Origin: UBA10649 sp965278965
GTDB lineage: Bacteria > Actinomycetota > Actinomycetes > S36-B12
Direction: 5' to 3'
Assembly (NCBI GenBank): GCA_965278965.1
Contig: OZ257127.1
Coordinates: forward strand, 3,410,001-3,474,000
DNA length: 64,000 nucleotides
This document shows, piece after piece, positions 18,143 to 27,623 of this stretch (position 1 is the first letter of the stretch; the number at the start of each line of letters is the position of its first letter). The notes beneath the pieces are model-generated. The model made no database searches. It saw only the letters and a program-made list of their open reading frames with translations, and had not been told where the DNA came from. The position numbers were made by a program, and so were the translations under genes.

Positions 18143-19888
18143 ATGGGTGAGAAGACCACCGGCGCGCAGAGCCTGGTGCACGCGCTGGAGGCCGTGGGCG
18201 TCACCGACGTCTTCGGCATCCCGGGCGGCGCGATCCTGCCGCTGTACGACCCGCTGATGGACTCCCCGCAGGTTCGGCACATCCTCGTTCGGCACGAGCA
18301 GGGGGCCGGGCACGCTGCCGAGGGCTACGCGGCTGCCAGCGGCCGGGTCGGCGTGTGCATGGCGACCAGCGGTCCTGGTGCGACGAACCTCGTCACGCCG
18401 ATCGCGGACGCCAACATGGACTCCGTCCCGCTCGTGGCGATCACCGGGCAGGTGCCGTCCGCGTCGATCGGCACGGATGCCTTCCAGGAGGCGGACATCC
18501 GCGGCATCACGATGCCGATCACCAAGCACAGCTTCCTCGTGACCGACGCCGACGAGATCCCGCGTGCGATCGCCGAGGCGTTCCACCTGGCCTCGACCGG
18601 CCGCCCCGGCCCGGTGCTCGTCGACGTGTCGAAGGACGCGCTCCAGGCGCAGACCGAGTTCTCCTGGCCACCGCGCATCGACCTGCCCGGCTACCACCCG
18701 GTGACCCGTCCGCACTCCAAGCAGGTGCGTGAGGCGGCCCGGATGATCATGTCCGCGCGTCAGCCCGTCCTGTACGTCGGCGGCGGCGTGATCCGGGCGC
18801 AGGCCAGCGCCGCACTGCGGCGCCTCGTCGACCTCACCGGCCTGCCGGTCGTCACGACGCTCATGGCTCGAGGTGCGTTCCCCGACTCGCACCCGGCCCA
18901 CCTGGGGATGCCGGGCATGCACGGCACCGTGGCGGCCGTCGGGGCCCTGCAGAAGTCCGACCTGATCGTGGCGCTCGGGGCGCGGTTCGACGACCGCGTG
19001 ACCGGGAAGCTGTCCACATTCGCGCCGAACGCGGCGATCATCCACGCCGACATCGACCCCGCGGAGATCGGCAAGAACCGGCGCGCCGATGTCCCGATCG
19101 TCGGCGACCTCGGCGAGATCCTGCCGGAGCTGATCCTGGCGATCGAGGCCGAGCAGGGCGCCGGTGCGGTGGGCGACTACGAGGCATGGTGGTCGCTGCT
19201 GTCGCGGATGCGCGACACGTACCCGCTCGGCTACGAGACCTTCGACGACGGAACGCTGGCTCCGCAGTACGTGATCTCGCGGCTGGGAGAGATCGCCGGG
19301 CCGGAGGCGATCTACGCCGCCGGCGTCGGCCAGCACCAGATGTGGGCGGCCCAGTTCATCCACTACGAGCGGCCCGGCACCTGGCTGAACTCCGGCGGTC
19401 TGGGCACGATGGGGTACGCCGTCCCGGCAGCGATGGGAGCCAAGGTCGCCCGCCCGGACGCGACGGTGTGGGCGATCGACGGCGACGGCTGCTTCCAGAT
19501 GACCAACCAGGAGCTGGCAACCTGCGCCATCAACGACATCCCGATCAAGGTGGCGCTGATCAACAACGGCAACCTGGGCATGGTCCGGCAGTGGCAGACG
19601 CTGTTCTACAACAAGCGCTACTCGAACACGAACCTGCACTCCTTCCGGATCCCGGACTTCGTGAAGCTCGCCGACGCCTACGGGTGCTACGGCCTGCGGT
19701 GCGAGTCGCCCGAGCAGGTCGACGCCACGATCGAGAAGGCCATGGCGATCGACGACGCTCCGGTGGTCATCGACTTCGTCGTCCACCAGGACGCGATGGT
19801 GTGGCCGATGGTGGCTGCCGGGACCAGCAATGACGAGATCATGGTCGCGCGCGAGATGGCGCCCGACTGGAGCGGGGAGGACGACTGA
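18143..19888 (+). CDS. ilvB: Acetolactate synthase large subunit
   Basis: A 581-residue ThDP enzyme that condenses pyruvate with pyruvate or 2-oxobutyrate, the first shared step of Val/Leu and Ile synthesis. The catalytic glutamate is in RHEQGAGHAAEGY. The C-terminal ThDP motif begins GDGCFQM and ends in NNGNLGMV. ATG 18143 is chosen because AAGGGA lies about 9 bp upstream; an upstream TTG overlaps the attenuator tail. The stop shares a base with the ilvN ATG. Confidence 0.95.
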   Translation: MGEKTTGAQSLVHALEAVGVTDVFGIPGGAILPLYDPLMDSPQVRHILVRHEQGAGHAAEGYAAASGRVGVCMATSGPGATNLVTPIADANMDSVPLVAITGQVPSASIGTDAFQEADIRGITMPITKHSFLVTDADEIPRAIAEAFHLASTGRPGPVLVDVSKDALQAQTEFSWPPRIDLPGYHPVTRPHSKQVREAARMIMSARQPVLYVGGGVIRAQASAALRRLVDLTGLPVVTTLMARGAFPDSHPAHLGMPGMHGTVAAVGALQKSDLIVALGARFDDRVTGKLSTFAPNAAIIHADIDPAEIGKNRRADVPIVGDLGEILPELILAIEAEQGAGAVGDYEAWWSLLSRMRDTYPLGYETFDDGTLAPQYVISRLGEIAGPEAIYAAGVGQHQMWAAQFIHYERPGTWLNSGGLGTMGYAVPAAMGAKVARPDATVWAIDGDGCFQMTNQELATCAINDIPIKVALINNGNLGMVRQWQTLFYNKRYSNTNLHSFRIPDFVKLADAYGCYGLRCESPEQVDATIEKAMAIDDAPVVIDFVVHQDAMVWPMVAAGTSNDEIMVAREMAPDWSGEDD

Positions 19889-20412
19889 TGTCACGCCACA
19901 CGCTGTCGGTGCTGGTCGAGGACAAGCCCGGCGTCTTGGCCCGCGTGGCCGGACTGTTCTCGCGGCGCGGTTTCAACATCGAGTCCCTGGCGGTCGGGCC
20001 GACCGAGCTCCCCGACGTCTCACGCATCACGATCGTCGTGACGGTCGAGGGTCTGCCGCTCGAGCAGGTGACCAAGCAGCTCAACAAGCTGATCAACGTG
20101 CTCAAGATCGTCGAGCTCGACCCGGAGAGCTCGCTCCAGCGGGAGTTCATGCTCGTCAAGGTGCGTGCAGACGGCGACACTCGCTCGCGCGTCCTCGAGA
20201 CGGCCCAGCTGTTCCGGGCCAAGGTCGTCGACGTGTCGCCGGAGTCGGTCACGATCGAGGCGACCGGCAAGGCCGACAAGCTCCAGGCGCTGCTCAAGGT
20301 CCTCGAGCCCTACGGCATCAAGGAGCTGGTCAAGTCCGGCATGGTCGCGATGGGACGCGGGTCGCGCTCTATCAGCGACCGCGCGGTCCGCGTCGTCGAC
20401 CGCTCGGCCTAG
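19888..20412 (+). CDS. ilvN: Acetolactate synthase small (regulatory) subunit
   Basis: A 174-residue regulatory subunit with an N-terminal ACT domain (LSVLVEDKPGVLARVAGLFS, GFNIESLAVG) and a second ACT-like half. It binds valine and tunes IlvB. TGATG overlap with ilvB ensures near-equal synthesis. Length is normal for actinobacteria. Confidence 0.95.
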   Translation: MSRHTLSVLVEDKPGVLARVAGLFSRRGFNIESLAVGPTELPDVSRITIVVTVEGLPLEQVTKQLNKLINVLKIVELDPESSLQREFMLVKVRADGDTRSRVLETAQLFRAKVVDVSPESVTIEATGKADKLQALLKVLEPYGIKELVKSGMVAMGRGSRSISDRAVRVVDRSA

Positions 20413-20440
20413 GTCCGGCATCCCCCCGAACGACCCCCGA

Positions 20441-20446
20441 TACCCT
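20441..20446 (+). promoter_or_regulatory. Possible -10 for an internal ilvC promoter
   Basis: TACCCT about 35 bp before the ilvC start, in a 69-bp gap. A start near 20453 would leave room for the AAAGGAGAG ribosome-binding site at 20466. No convincing -35. Confidence 0.3.
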
Positions 20447-20481
20447 TCGCACTGCAACCGAACCCAAAGGAGAGGCCCACC

Positions 20482-21510
20482 GTGGCTGAGCTGTTCTATG
20501 ACGACGACGCCGACCTGTCCATCATCGCGAACCGCGTCGTCGCGGTCATGGGCTACGGCAGCCAGGGCCACGCCCACGCCATGTCCCTGCGCGACTCCGG
20601 AGTCGACGTGCGCGTCGGCCTGCAGGAGGGCTCCCGGAGCCGGGCGAAGGCCGAGGAGGCGGGCCTGCGGGTCGTCGACCCGGCGACCGCGGCGGCTGAG
20701 GCCGACGTGATCATGATCCTCGTGCCCGACCCGGTGCAGGAGATCTTGTACAAGGAGTCGATCGAGCCCAACCTGCAGGAGGGCGACGCGCTCTTCTTCG
20801 CGCACGGGTTCAACATCCGCTACGGCTACATCACCCCGCCGGCGTTCGTCGACGTCGCGATGGTCGCCCCCAAGGGCCCCGGCCACCTCGTGCGGCGTGA
20901 GTACGTCGCGGGGCGCGGCGTCCCCGCGATCGTCGCGGTCGAGCAGGACGCGAGCGGGCAGGCCTGGCCGCTTGCGCTGTCGTACGCCAAGGCCATCGGC
21001 GCACTGCGCGCCGGCGGCATCAAGACCACCTTCACGGAGGAGACCGAGACCGACCTGTTCGGCGAGCAGTCCGTCCTGTGCGGCGGAGCCTCCCAGCTGG
21101 TCATGTACGGCTTCGAGACCCTCGTCGAGGCGGGCTACCAGCCCGAGGTCGCGTACTTCGAGTGCCTGCACGAGCTCAAGCTGATCGTCGACCTCATGTA
21201 CGAGGGCGGCATCGCCAAGCAGCGCTGGAGCGTCTCGGACACCGCGGAGTACGGCGACTACGTCTCCGGCCCGCGGGTGATCGACCCGCACGTCAAGGAG
21301 AACATGCAGGCCGTCCTCACCGACATCCAGAACGGCGCGTTCGCCAAGCGGTTCATCGACGACCAGCGCGCCGGGGCACCGGAGTTCAAGGCCCTGCGCG
21401 CCAAGGCCGAGCAGCACCCGATCGAGGCGGTCGGCCGCGAGCTGCGCGGTCTCATGAGCTGGGTTGACAGCGGCGACGACGACTACGTGGAGGGCACGGC
21501 CGCCCGCTGA
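20482..21510 (+). CDS. ilvC: Ketol-acid reductoisomerase
   Basis: A 342-residue class I NADPH enzyme that isomerises and reduces acetolactate or acetohydroxybutyrate. The nucleotide site is MGYGSQGHAHA; the knotted C-terminal domain carries TETDLFGEQ and FECLHELKL metal-binding motifs. AAAGGAGAG precedes GTG 20482. It ends the ilvBNC unit. Confidence 0.95.
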   Translation: MAELFYDDDADLSIIANRVVAVMGYGSQGHAHAMSLRDSGVDVRVGLQEGSRSRAKAEEAGLRVVDPATAAAEADVIMILVPDPVQEILYKESIEPNLQEGDALFFAHGFNIRYGYITPPAFVDVAMVAPKGPGHLVRREYVAGRGVPAIVAVEQDASGQAWPLALSYAKAIGALRAGGIKTTFTEETETDLFGEQSVLCGGASQLVMYGFETLVEAGYQPEVAYFECLHELKLIVDLMYEGGIAKQRWSVSDTAEYGDYVSGPRVIDPHVKENMQAVLTDIQNGAFAKRFIDDQRAGAPEFKALRAKAEQHPIEAVGRELRGLMSWVDSGDDDYVEGTAAR

Positions 21511-21542
21511 CGGCGACCGCTCCAGGGCCCTGACGGGCCGTC

Positions 21543-21588
21543 GGGCCTTGGTCATGCCCCGGATACACTCCGGGCGTGACCAAGGCCC
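21543..21588 (+). repeat. Long hairpin enclosing the serA start codon and its -10 box
   Basis: Outer arms GGGCCTTGGTCA (21543-21554) and TGACCAAGGCCC (21577-21588) are perfect complements. Inner bases continue the stem to a TACAC loop, about 20 bp with one bulge. The right arm contains GTG 21576 and the first serA codons. TACACT at 21564-21569, 6 bp before GTG, is a good leaderless -10. Confidence 0.8.
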
Positions 21589-23159
21589 GCGTGCTTATCG
21601 CCGAAGAACTGTCCCCCGCCACCGTCGAGGCCCTCGGCCCCGACTTCGAGGTCGTCTCGTGCGACGGCGCGGATCGCGCCGCGCTCCTCCCGGCGATAGC
21701 CGACGTCGACGCGATCCTGGTGCGCTCGGCCACCCAGGTGGACGCCGAGGCGATCGCCGCCGCGAAGAACCTCAAGGTCATCGCGCGAGCGGGAGTCGGC
21801 CTGGACAACGTCGACATCAAGGCCGCCACCCAGGCGGGCGTGATGGTGGTCAATGCCCCGACGTCCAACATCGTCAGCGCCGCCGAGCTGGCCGTCGCCC
21901 TGCTGCTGGCCTCGGCACGCAACGTGGTGCCCGCCGCTGGGGCGCTCGCCAAGGGGGAGTGGAAGCGGTCGAAGTACACCGGTGTCGAGGTCGCCGACAA
22001 GGTGGTCGGCATCGTCGGTCTCGGCCGCATCGGCATCCTCGTCGCACAGCGGCTGAGCGCCTTCGGCGTCAAGCTCATCGCATACGACCCCTACGTCCAG
22101 CCGGCCCGCGCCGCGCAGCTCGGCGTCCGGATGGCCAGCCTCGACGACCTGCTGGCCGAGGCGGACTTCATCACCGTGCACCTGCCCAAGACGGCGGAGA
22201 CGGTCGGCCTGATCGGCGACGCGGAGCTGCACAAGGTCAAGCCGACGGTGCACATCATCAACGCGGCGCGCGGCGGCATCGTCGACGAGGCGGCGCTGTA
22301 CCAGGCGCTCGTCGACGGCCGGGTCGCCGGCGCCGGCCTCGACGTCTACGCCAAGGAGCCCTGCACGGACTCCCCGCTCTTCGGTCTTGAGCAGGTCGTC
22401 GCCCTCCCGCACCTCGGCGCCTCGACCGACGAGGCCCAGGAGAAGGCCGGAATCGCCGTAGCCCGGTCGGTCCGCCTGGCCCTGTCCGGTGAGCTCGTGC
22501 CCGACGCCGTCAACGTCCAAGGTGGCCAGCTCGACGAGGTCATCAAGCCCATGCTCCCGCTGGCCGAGCAGATCGGCGGGATCGCCTGCGGGCTGGCCGA
22601 CGCTGCCGTGGCCCGGGTCGACGTCGCCGCGCTCGGCGAGATCGCCGACCACGACGTGCGCGTCCTGGAGCTCTCGGCGCTCAAGGGCGTCTTCGGGAAG
22701 CTGGTCCACGACCCGGTGTCGTTCGTCAACGCCCCGGTGCTCGCCGAGCAGCGTGGAGTGGATGTCGCACTGACGACCGACCGCACCAGCGAGGACCACC
22801 GCTCGCTCGTGCGGGTGACGCTCACACTGACGGACGGCAGCACCGTGAGTGTGGCGGGCACGGTCGCCGGCCCGCGGAACGTGGCCAAGGTCGTGCAGGT
22901 CGACGGGTTCGACGTGGACGTGCCCGTGAGCAGCCACATGGCGTTCCTGCGGTACCACGACCGACCCGGCGTCGTCGGCGTCGTCGGCCGCGTCCTCGGG
23001 GATGCCGGCGTCAACATCGGCGGGATGCAGGTCAGCCGCGACGACTCCGGGCACGCCCTGATCGTCCTGACCGTCGACTCGGCCATCGAACCGGCTCAGC
23101 TCGACGCGATCGTCGCGGAGATCGGTGCTCACTCCGGCCGCTCGGTCGACCTGGCGTAG
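21576..23159 (+). CDS. serA: D-3-phosphoglycerate dehydrogenase
   Basis: A 527-residue enzyme for the first step of serine synthesis. Order: substrate and NAD domains (VGLGRIG Rossmann loop; catalytic H in LPHLGAST), an allosteric substrate-binding insert, and a C-terminal ACT domain (HDRPGVVGVVGRVLGDAGVNIGGM) for serine feedback, the long actinobacterial type. GTG 21576 has no Shine-Dalgarno but sits 6 bp after a -10, so it is probably translated from a leaderless mRNA. Confidence 0.95.
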   Translation: MTKARVLIAEELSPATVEALGPDFEVVSCDGADRAALLPAIADVDAILVRSATQVDAEAIAAAKNLKVIARAGVGLDNVDIKAATQAGVMVVNAPTSNIVSAAELAVALLLASARNVVPAAGALAKGEWKRSKYTGVEVADKVVGIVGLGRIGILVAQRLSAFGVKLIAYDPYVQPARAAQLGVRMASLDDLLAEADFITVHLPKTAETVGLIGDAELHKVKPTVHIINAARGGIVDEAALYQALVDGRVAGAGLDVYAKEPCTDSPLFGLEQVVALPHLGASTDEAQEKAGIAVARSVRLALSGELVPDAVNVQGGQLDEVIKPMLPLAEQIGGIACGLADAAVARVDVAALGEIADHDVRVLELSALKGVFGKLVHDPVSFVNAPVLAEQRGVDVALTTDRTSEDHRSLVRVTLTLTDGSTVSVAGTVAGPRNVAKVVQVDGFDVDVPVSSHMAFLRYHDRPGVVGVVGRVLGDAGVNIGGMQVSRDDSGHALIVLTVDSAIEPAQLDAIVAEIGAHSGRSVDLA

Positions 23160-23163
23160 CGCC

Positions 23164-23736
23164 GTGCCGGGACGGACGGTCTACTACACGGCCACCACGC
23201 TTGACGGGTTCCTCGCGGACCCGGACGACTCGCTGGCCTGGCTGTTCGTGCAGGACCAGGACGTCGAGGGACCCCAGGGCTACCCGGCGTTCATCGCGGG
23301 AGTGGGCGCGCTGCTCATGGGCGCCACGACCTACCAGTGGGTGGTCGACCACCTCGCCCGCACGGGTGAGGCATGGCCCTACTCGCAGCCCACGTGGGTC
23401 GTGACCCATCGCGACCTGCCGGCATTGCCGGGGGCGGACATCCGGTTCGCAGCCGGCGATGTCCGCCCGATCCACGAGGAGCTCGTGGTGGCTGCGGGCG
23501 ACCTGGACGTCTGGGTCGTCGGCGGGGGAGACCTGGCCGGGCAGCTAGCCGACGAGGGACTGCTCGACGAGGTGGTCGTCAGCATCGCCCCGGTCACCCT
23601 CGGCGCCGGTCGGCCGCTGCTTCCGCGTCGACTGCAGCTGCGCGTCCTGGAGACCGAGCGGAACGGCGACTTCATCACGGCCCGACTGCGGGTCGAGGGC
23701 CGCGGGACCTGGGACACCGCGGAGCCCAGCGCCTGA
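23164..23736 (+). CDS. Dihydrofolate reductase-like (RibD C-terminal) protein
   Basis: A 190-residue protein of the RibD_C/DHFR fold. Visible are TTLDGFLADPDDSL at the start, LLMGATTYQWV, and VWVVGGGDLAGQL, the nucleotide-binding glycine turn. GTG 23164 is 4 bp after the serA stop, so it is probably the last gene of that transcript. Such proteins are usually annotated as dihydrofolate reductase family; the substrate is unknown. Confidence 0.72.
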   Translation: MPGRTVYYTATTLDGFLADPDDSLAWLFVQDQDVEGPQGYPAFIAGVGALLMGATTYQWVVDHLARTGEAWPYSQPTWVVTHRDLPALPGADIRFAAGDVRPIHEELVVAAGDLDVWVVGGGDLAGQLADEGLLDEVVVSIAPVTLGAGRPLLPRRLQLRVLETERNGDFITARLRVEGRGTWDTAEPSA

Positions 23737-23753
23737 GGCAGGGCCACCCACCG

Positions 23754-23806
23754 ACTTTGCCGTTTCAGGCCGCATTCCGTTGGTTTGGGGCCTGAAACGG
23801 CAAGGT
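23754..23806 (+). terminator. Long inverted repeat after the serA unit
   Basis: Arms TTGCCGTTTCAGGCC (23757-23771) and its exact complement (23789-23803), extended by about 3 pairs, with a 17-nt loop. No T-run follows. Likely 3' end structure of the serA transcript. The rest of the 183-bp gap shows nothing but the ABC promoter region. Confidence 0.6.
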
Positions 23807-23919
23807 GGGCGAGCCGCAGGCTGAGCCGCGGCTGAGCGTTCGCCCTGGGCGTACCTAGCAGACCAGGCGCGCGTGCTTCCCCGGCGTAGGGTGGTCGGCG
23901 GTCGGGGAAGGATGGTTCG

Positions 23920-25647
23920 GTGCCGCAGCTCCTAGTGCGCTACCTGCGCCCGCACGCCCGCGTTCTCGTCGTGATCGTCGCCCTGCTGCTCGTCCAGGCC
24001 ATCGCGAACCTGATCCTGCCGAGTCTGAACGCCGACATCATCAACAACGGCGTCGTCACGGGCGACACCGCCTACATCCTTCGCGTCGGCGCGCTCATGC
24101 TGGTGATGTCGGCGCTCTCCGGTCTTGCCGCGGTCGCCACGGTCTACTTCAGCGCCCGCACCGCGATGCGTGCCGGCCGCGACATGCGCGCGGACCTGTT
24201 CCGACGCGTCGAGCAGTTCTCCCTCGGCCAGATGCACGCGTTCACGGTGCCGTCGCTGATCACCCGCAACACGAACGACGTCCAGCAGGTGCAGATGCTG
24301 GTGATGATCGGCCTGACGATGATGGTCCTTGCGCCCATCACGGCGGTCGGCGGCGTCATCATGGCCGTGCGCGAGAACCTCCAGCTGTCCAGTCTGCTCC
24401 TCGTGATCGTCCCGATCATGCTGGTGGTCATCGGGATCATGGTCGTCAAGACCGTCCCGCTGTTCCGGCTGATGCAGGTCAAGGTCGACAAGGTGAACGG
24501 CGTCCTGCGGGAGAACCTCGCCGGCATCCGGGTGATCCGTGCCTTCGTCCGGACCGAGCACGAGGAGGCGCGTTTCGCCGACGCGAACGACCAGCTCACG
24601 CAGGTCGCCCTGCGCGTGACGCGCCTGTTCGCCCTGATCTTCCCGACGCTCATGCTCGTGATGAACCTGGCGATCGTCGCGACGATCTGGTTCGGCGGGC
24701 ACCTGGTTGCGGACGGGAGCATGCCGATCGGCAACCTCTTCGCCTTCCAGTCCTACATCATGCAGATCCTGTTCTCGGTGATGATGGCCGTGATGACGGT
24801 GATGATGGTGCCTCGCGCGGCGGCATCGTCCGAGCGCATCCAGGAGGTCCTCGGCACCGAGCCCGAGATCGCCGAGCCGGCAGATCCCGCGTCCGTGCCC
24901 GCGAACGGGCGCATTGAGCTCCGCGACGTGACGTTCTGCTACCCGGGTGCCGAGGACTCAGTCCTGCAGGGGATCTCCTGCGTCTTCGAGCCGGGCCGGA
25001 TGACCGCGATCGTCGGCGGCACCGGTTCGGGCAAGAGCACACTGGTCAACGTCCTTCCGCGGTTGCTTGACGTCACGTCCGGCGCCGTGCTGATCGACGG
25101 CATCGACATCCGCGACCTTGCGCTCGATGACCTCTGGTCGCTCTTCGGGATCGTGCCGCAGCGGGCGTTCCTGTTCGGCGGCACGATCGGCTCCAACGTG
25201 CGTTTCGGCCGCCCGGATGCGACCGACGACGACGTGTGGGACGCGCTCGAAGTCGCGCAGGCGCGGGAGTTCGTCGACCAGCTGCCGGCTGGGCTCGAGG
25301 CACCGGTCGACCAGGGCGGGGTGAACTTCTCCGGCGGCCAGCGCCAGCGCCTGGCGATCGCCCGCTGCGTCGTCCGCGATCCGCGGATCTACTTGTTCGA
25401 CGACAGCTTCTCGGCGCTGGACTACGCGACCGACGCACGTCTGCGGGCCGCACTCGCGGAGCGGACGCGTGACCGCACGGTCATCGTCGTCGCGCAGCGG
25501 GTCAGCACGATCATGCATGCCGACACGATCATCGTGCTCGAGCGGGGCGCGATCGTCGGCACCGGCACGCACGACGAGCTCCTGGAGACCTGTGAGGCGT
25601 ACCGCGAGATCGTGGCGTCGCAGGCGCAGCTGGAGGAGAGCCGATGA
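23920..25647 (+). CDS. ABC exporter, degenerate-site half (TMD-NBD)
   Basis: A 575-residue half-transporter: six-helix membrane domain, then an ATPase. Walker A is GGTGSGKST and the signature is FSGGQ. Walker B ends LFDD, so the catalytic glutamate is replaced by aspartate, and the H-loop reads AQRVS, with Gln for His. These changes mark the inactive nucleotide site of a heterodimeric exporter (BmrCD/TM287-288 type). GGGGAAGGA precedes GTG 23920. It overlaps its partner by ATGA. Substrate probably a drug or lipid. Confidence 0.88.
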   Translation: MPQLLVRYLRPHARVLVVIVALLLVQAIANLILPSLNADIINNGVVTGDTAYILRVGALMLVMSALSGLAAVATVYFSARTAMRAGRDMRADLFRRVEQFSLGQMHAFTVPSLITRNTNDVQQVQMLVMIGLTMMVLAPITAVGGVIMAVRENLQLSSLLLVIVPIMLVVIGIMVVKTVPLFRLMQVKVDKVNGVLRENLAGIRVIRAFVRTEHEEARFADANDQLTQVALRVTRLFALIFPTLMLVMNLAIVATIWFGGHLVADGSMPIGNLFAFQSYIMQILFSVMMAVMTVMMVPRAAASSERIQEVLGTEPEIAEPADPASVPANGRIELRDVTFCYPGAEDSVLQGISCVFEPGRMTAIVGGTGSGKSTLVNVLPRLLDVTSGAVLIDGIDIRDLALDDLWSLFGIVPQRAFLFGGTIGSNVRFGRPDATDDDVWDALEVAQAREFVDQLPAGLEAPVDQGGVNFSGGQRQRLAIARCVVRDPRIYLFDDSFSALDYATDARLRAALAERTRDRTVIVVAQRVSTIMHADTIIVLERGAIVGTGTHDELLETCEAYREIVASQAQLEESR

Positions 25648-27623
25648 GCGCCACGCGCCCGGGCGCGGCTCCTGGCCGACCGCCCGTCGCTGCCGGCCCC
25701 ATGGGACGTCCCGGCGGACCCATGGGCGGGATCGGCGTCTCGACGGAGAAGGCGCAGGACTTCCGCGGCTCGATGCGGCGGTTCTCGCACCGGCTCCGCA
25801 ACGAGCGTTGGATCGTCGCGTTCGTGCTCGTCCTCGCGGGCGCGAGCGTCTTCTTGGCCGTGCTCGGCCCGAAGATCCTCGGCAACGCGACCAACATCTT
25901 GTTCGACGGGTTCGTCAGCAGCCAGCTCCCAGCGGGCCTGACGCAGGCGCAGGCGGTCGCGGGGCTCCAGGCCCAGGGGAACACGGACCAGGCGCAGATG
26001 GTCGCGTCGATGACCATCACCCCCGGCGCCGGCGTCGACTTCACCGCCCTGGCCCGTGTCCTCGCGCTCGCGGTCGTCGTCTACGTACTCAGCTCGGTGC
26101 TCTCGTGGGCGCAGAACTACCTCATGGCAGGCGTCACGCAGCGCACGATCTACCGCCTGCGCGAGGAGGTCGACCACAAGATCGGGCGCCTGCCGTTGCG
26201 GTACTTCGACTCCTCGTCGCGCGGCGACGTCCTGAGCCGGGTGACCAACGACATCGACAACATCTCGACCACGCTGCAGCAGACGATGACGCAGCTCATC
26301 ACATCGATCCTCACCGTCGTCGGCGTACTGGCGATGATGCTGTGGATCAGCCCGCTGCTCGCCGTCATCTCGCTGCTGACGGTCCCGTTGTCGTTCGTGA
26401 TCACGATGTTCATCGCACGGCGCTCGAAGCCACATTTCGTCGCGCAGTGGAAGTGGACCGGTGTGCTGAACGGCCACGTCGAGGAGTCGTTCTCCGGACA
26501 CGACCTCGTGAAGGTGTTCGGCCACCGGCAGGAGACGATCGCCACGTTCGACTCGTCGAACGCGAAGATGTACGAGAGCAGCTTCAAGGCGCAGTTCATC
26601 TCCGGCATCATCCAGCCGGCGCTCATGGTCGTCTCGAACCTGAACTACGTCGCGATCGCCGTGATCGGCGGCCTGCGGGTCGCCTCCGGGACGATGTCGC
26701 TGGGCGACGTCCAGGCCTTCATCCAGTACTCCCGGCAGTTCACGATGCCGATCACCCAGATCGCGAGCGTGGCCAACATCCTGCAGTCCGGCGTCGCCTC
26801 GGCCGAGCGGGTGTTCGAGCTCCTCGACGAGCCGGAGGAGGTGCCGGACGACGTCGAGTTCGAGGAGCTCGCGGAGGTTCGCGGCCGCATCGACTTCGAC
26901 GACGTCTCGTTCCGCTACCTGCCCGACGCTCCGCTCATCGAGGGCTTCACGCTGTCGGCCGAGCCGGGCGAGATCGTCGCCATCGTTGGTCCGACCGGCG
27001 CGGGCAAGACGACCCTCGTGAACCTGCTCATGCGGTTCTACGACATCGACGCCGGCACGATCCGGATCGACGGGGTGCCCACCATGCGGATGCGCCGCGA
27101 CGACGTGCGCCGGTCGTTCGGCATGGTGCTGCAGGACACCTGGCTGTTCGAGGGCACGATCCGGCAGAACATCGCCTACGGGGCCGTGGCCGCGACCGAC
27201 GAGCAGGTGGAGCAGGCGGCACGCGCTGCCCGCGTCGACCACTTCGTCCGGACCTTGCCGCAGGGCTACGAGACCGAGCTGACCGAGGGCGGTTCGAACA
27301 TCAGCGCGGGGGAGCGCCAGCTCCTGACGATCGCGCGCGCGTTCCTGGCCGACCCGTCGGTGCTGATCCTCGACGAGGCGACCAGCTCAGTCGACACCCG
27401 CACGGAGGTGCTGATCCAACAGGCGATGGCCGAGCTGCGTGCAGGCCGGACGGCGTTCGTGATCGCGCACCGACTGTCCACGATCCGCAACGCCGACACG
27501 ATCATCGTGCTCGAGCACGGTCGCATCGTCGAGCAGGGCAGCCACGAGGTGCTGATGGAGGCCCGTGGCGCGTACTACCGCCTGTACCAGAGCCAGTTCG
27601 AGGCCCCGGAGGACGCGGCCTAG
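25644..27623 (+). CDS. ABC exporter, catalytic half (TMD-NBD)
   Basis: The 659-residue partner. A Gly/Pro/Met-rich N-terminal tail of about 30 residues precedes six helices; an extra periplasmic-side segment (about residues 90-120) is rich in Gln/Ala. The ATPase has GPTGAGKTT, LILDEATSSVD with the catalytic Glu, and an intact AHRLS H-loop, but a signature altered to ISAGE. That altered signature faces the degenerate Walker B of the first subunit, so the pair has one good and one bad site. The stop overlaps the convergent channel gene by 4 bp. Confidence 0.88.
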   Translation: MSATRPGAAPGRPPVAAGPMGRPGGPMGGIGVSTEKAQDFRGSMRRFSHRLRNERWIVAFVLVLAGASVFLAVLGPKILGNATNILFDGFVSSQLPAGLTQAQAVAGLQAQGNTDQAQMVASMTITPGAGVDFTALARVLALAVVVYVLSSVLSWAQNYLMAGVTQRTIYRLREEVDHKIGRLPLRYFDSSSRGDVLSRVTNDIDNISTTLQQTMTQLITSILTVVGVLAMMLWISPLLAVISLLTVPLSFVITMFIARRSKPHFVAQWKWTGVLNGHVEESFSGHDLVKVFGHRQETIATFDSSNAKMYESSFKAQFISGIIQPALMVVSNLNYVAIAVIGGLRVASGTMSLGDVQAFIQYSRQFTMPITQIASVANILQSGVASAERVFELLDEPEEVPDDVEFEELAEVRGRIDFDDVSFRYLPDAPLIEGFTLSAEPGEIVAIVGPTGAGKTTLVNLLMRFYDIDAGTIRIDGVPTMRMRRDDVRRSFGMVLQDTWLFEGTIRQNIAYGAVAATDEQVEQAARAARVDHFVRTLPQGYETELTEGGSNISAGERQLLTIARAFLADPSVLILDEATSSVDTRTEVLIQQAMAELRAGRTAFVIAHRLSTIRNADTIIVLEHGRIVEQGSHEVLMEARGAYYRLYQSQFEAPEDAA

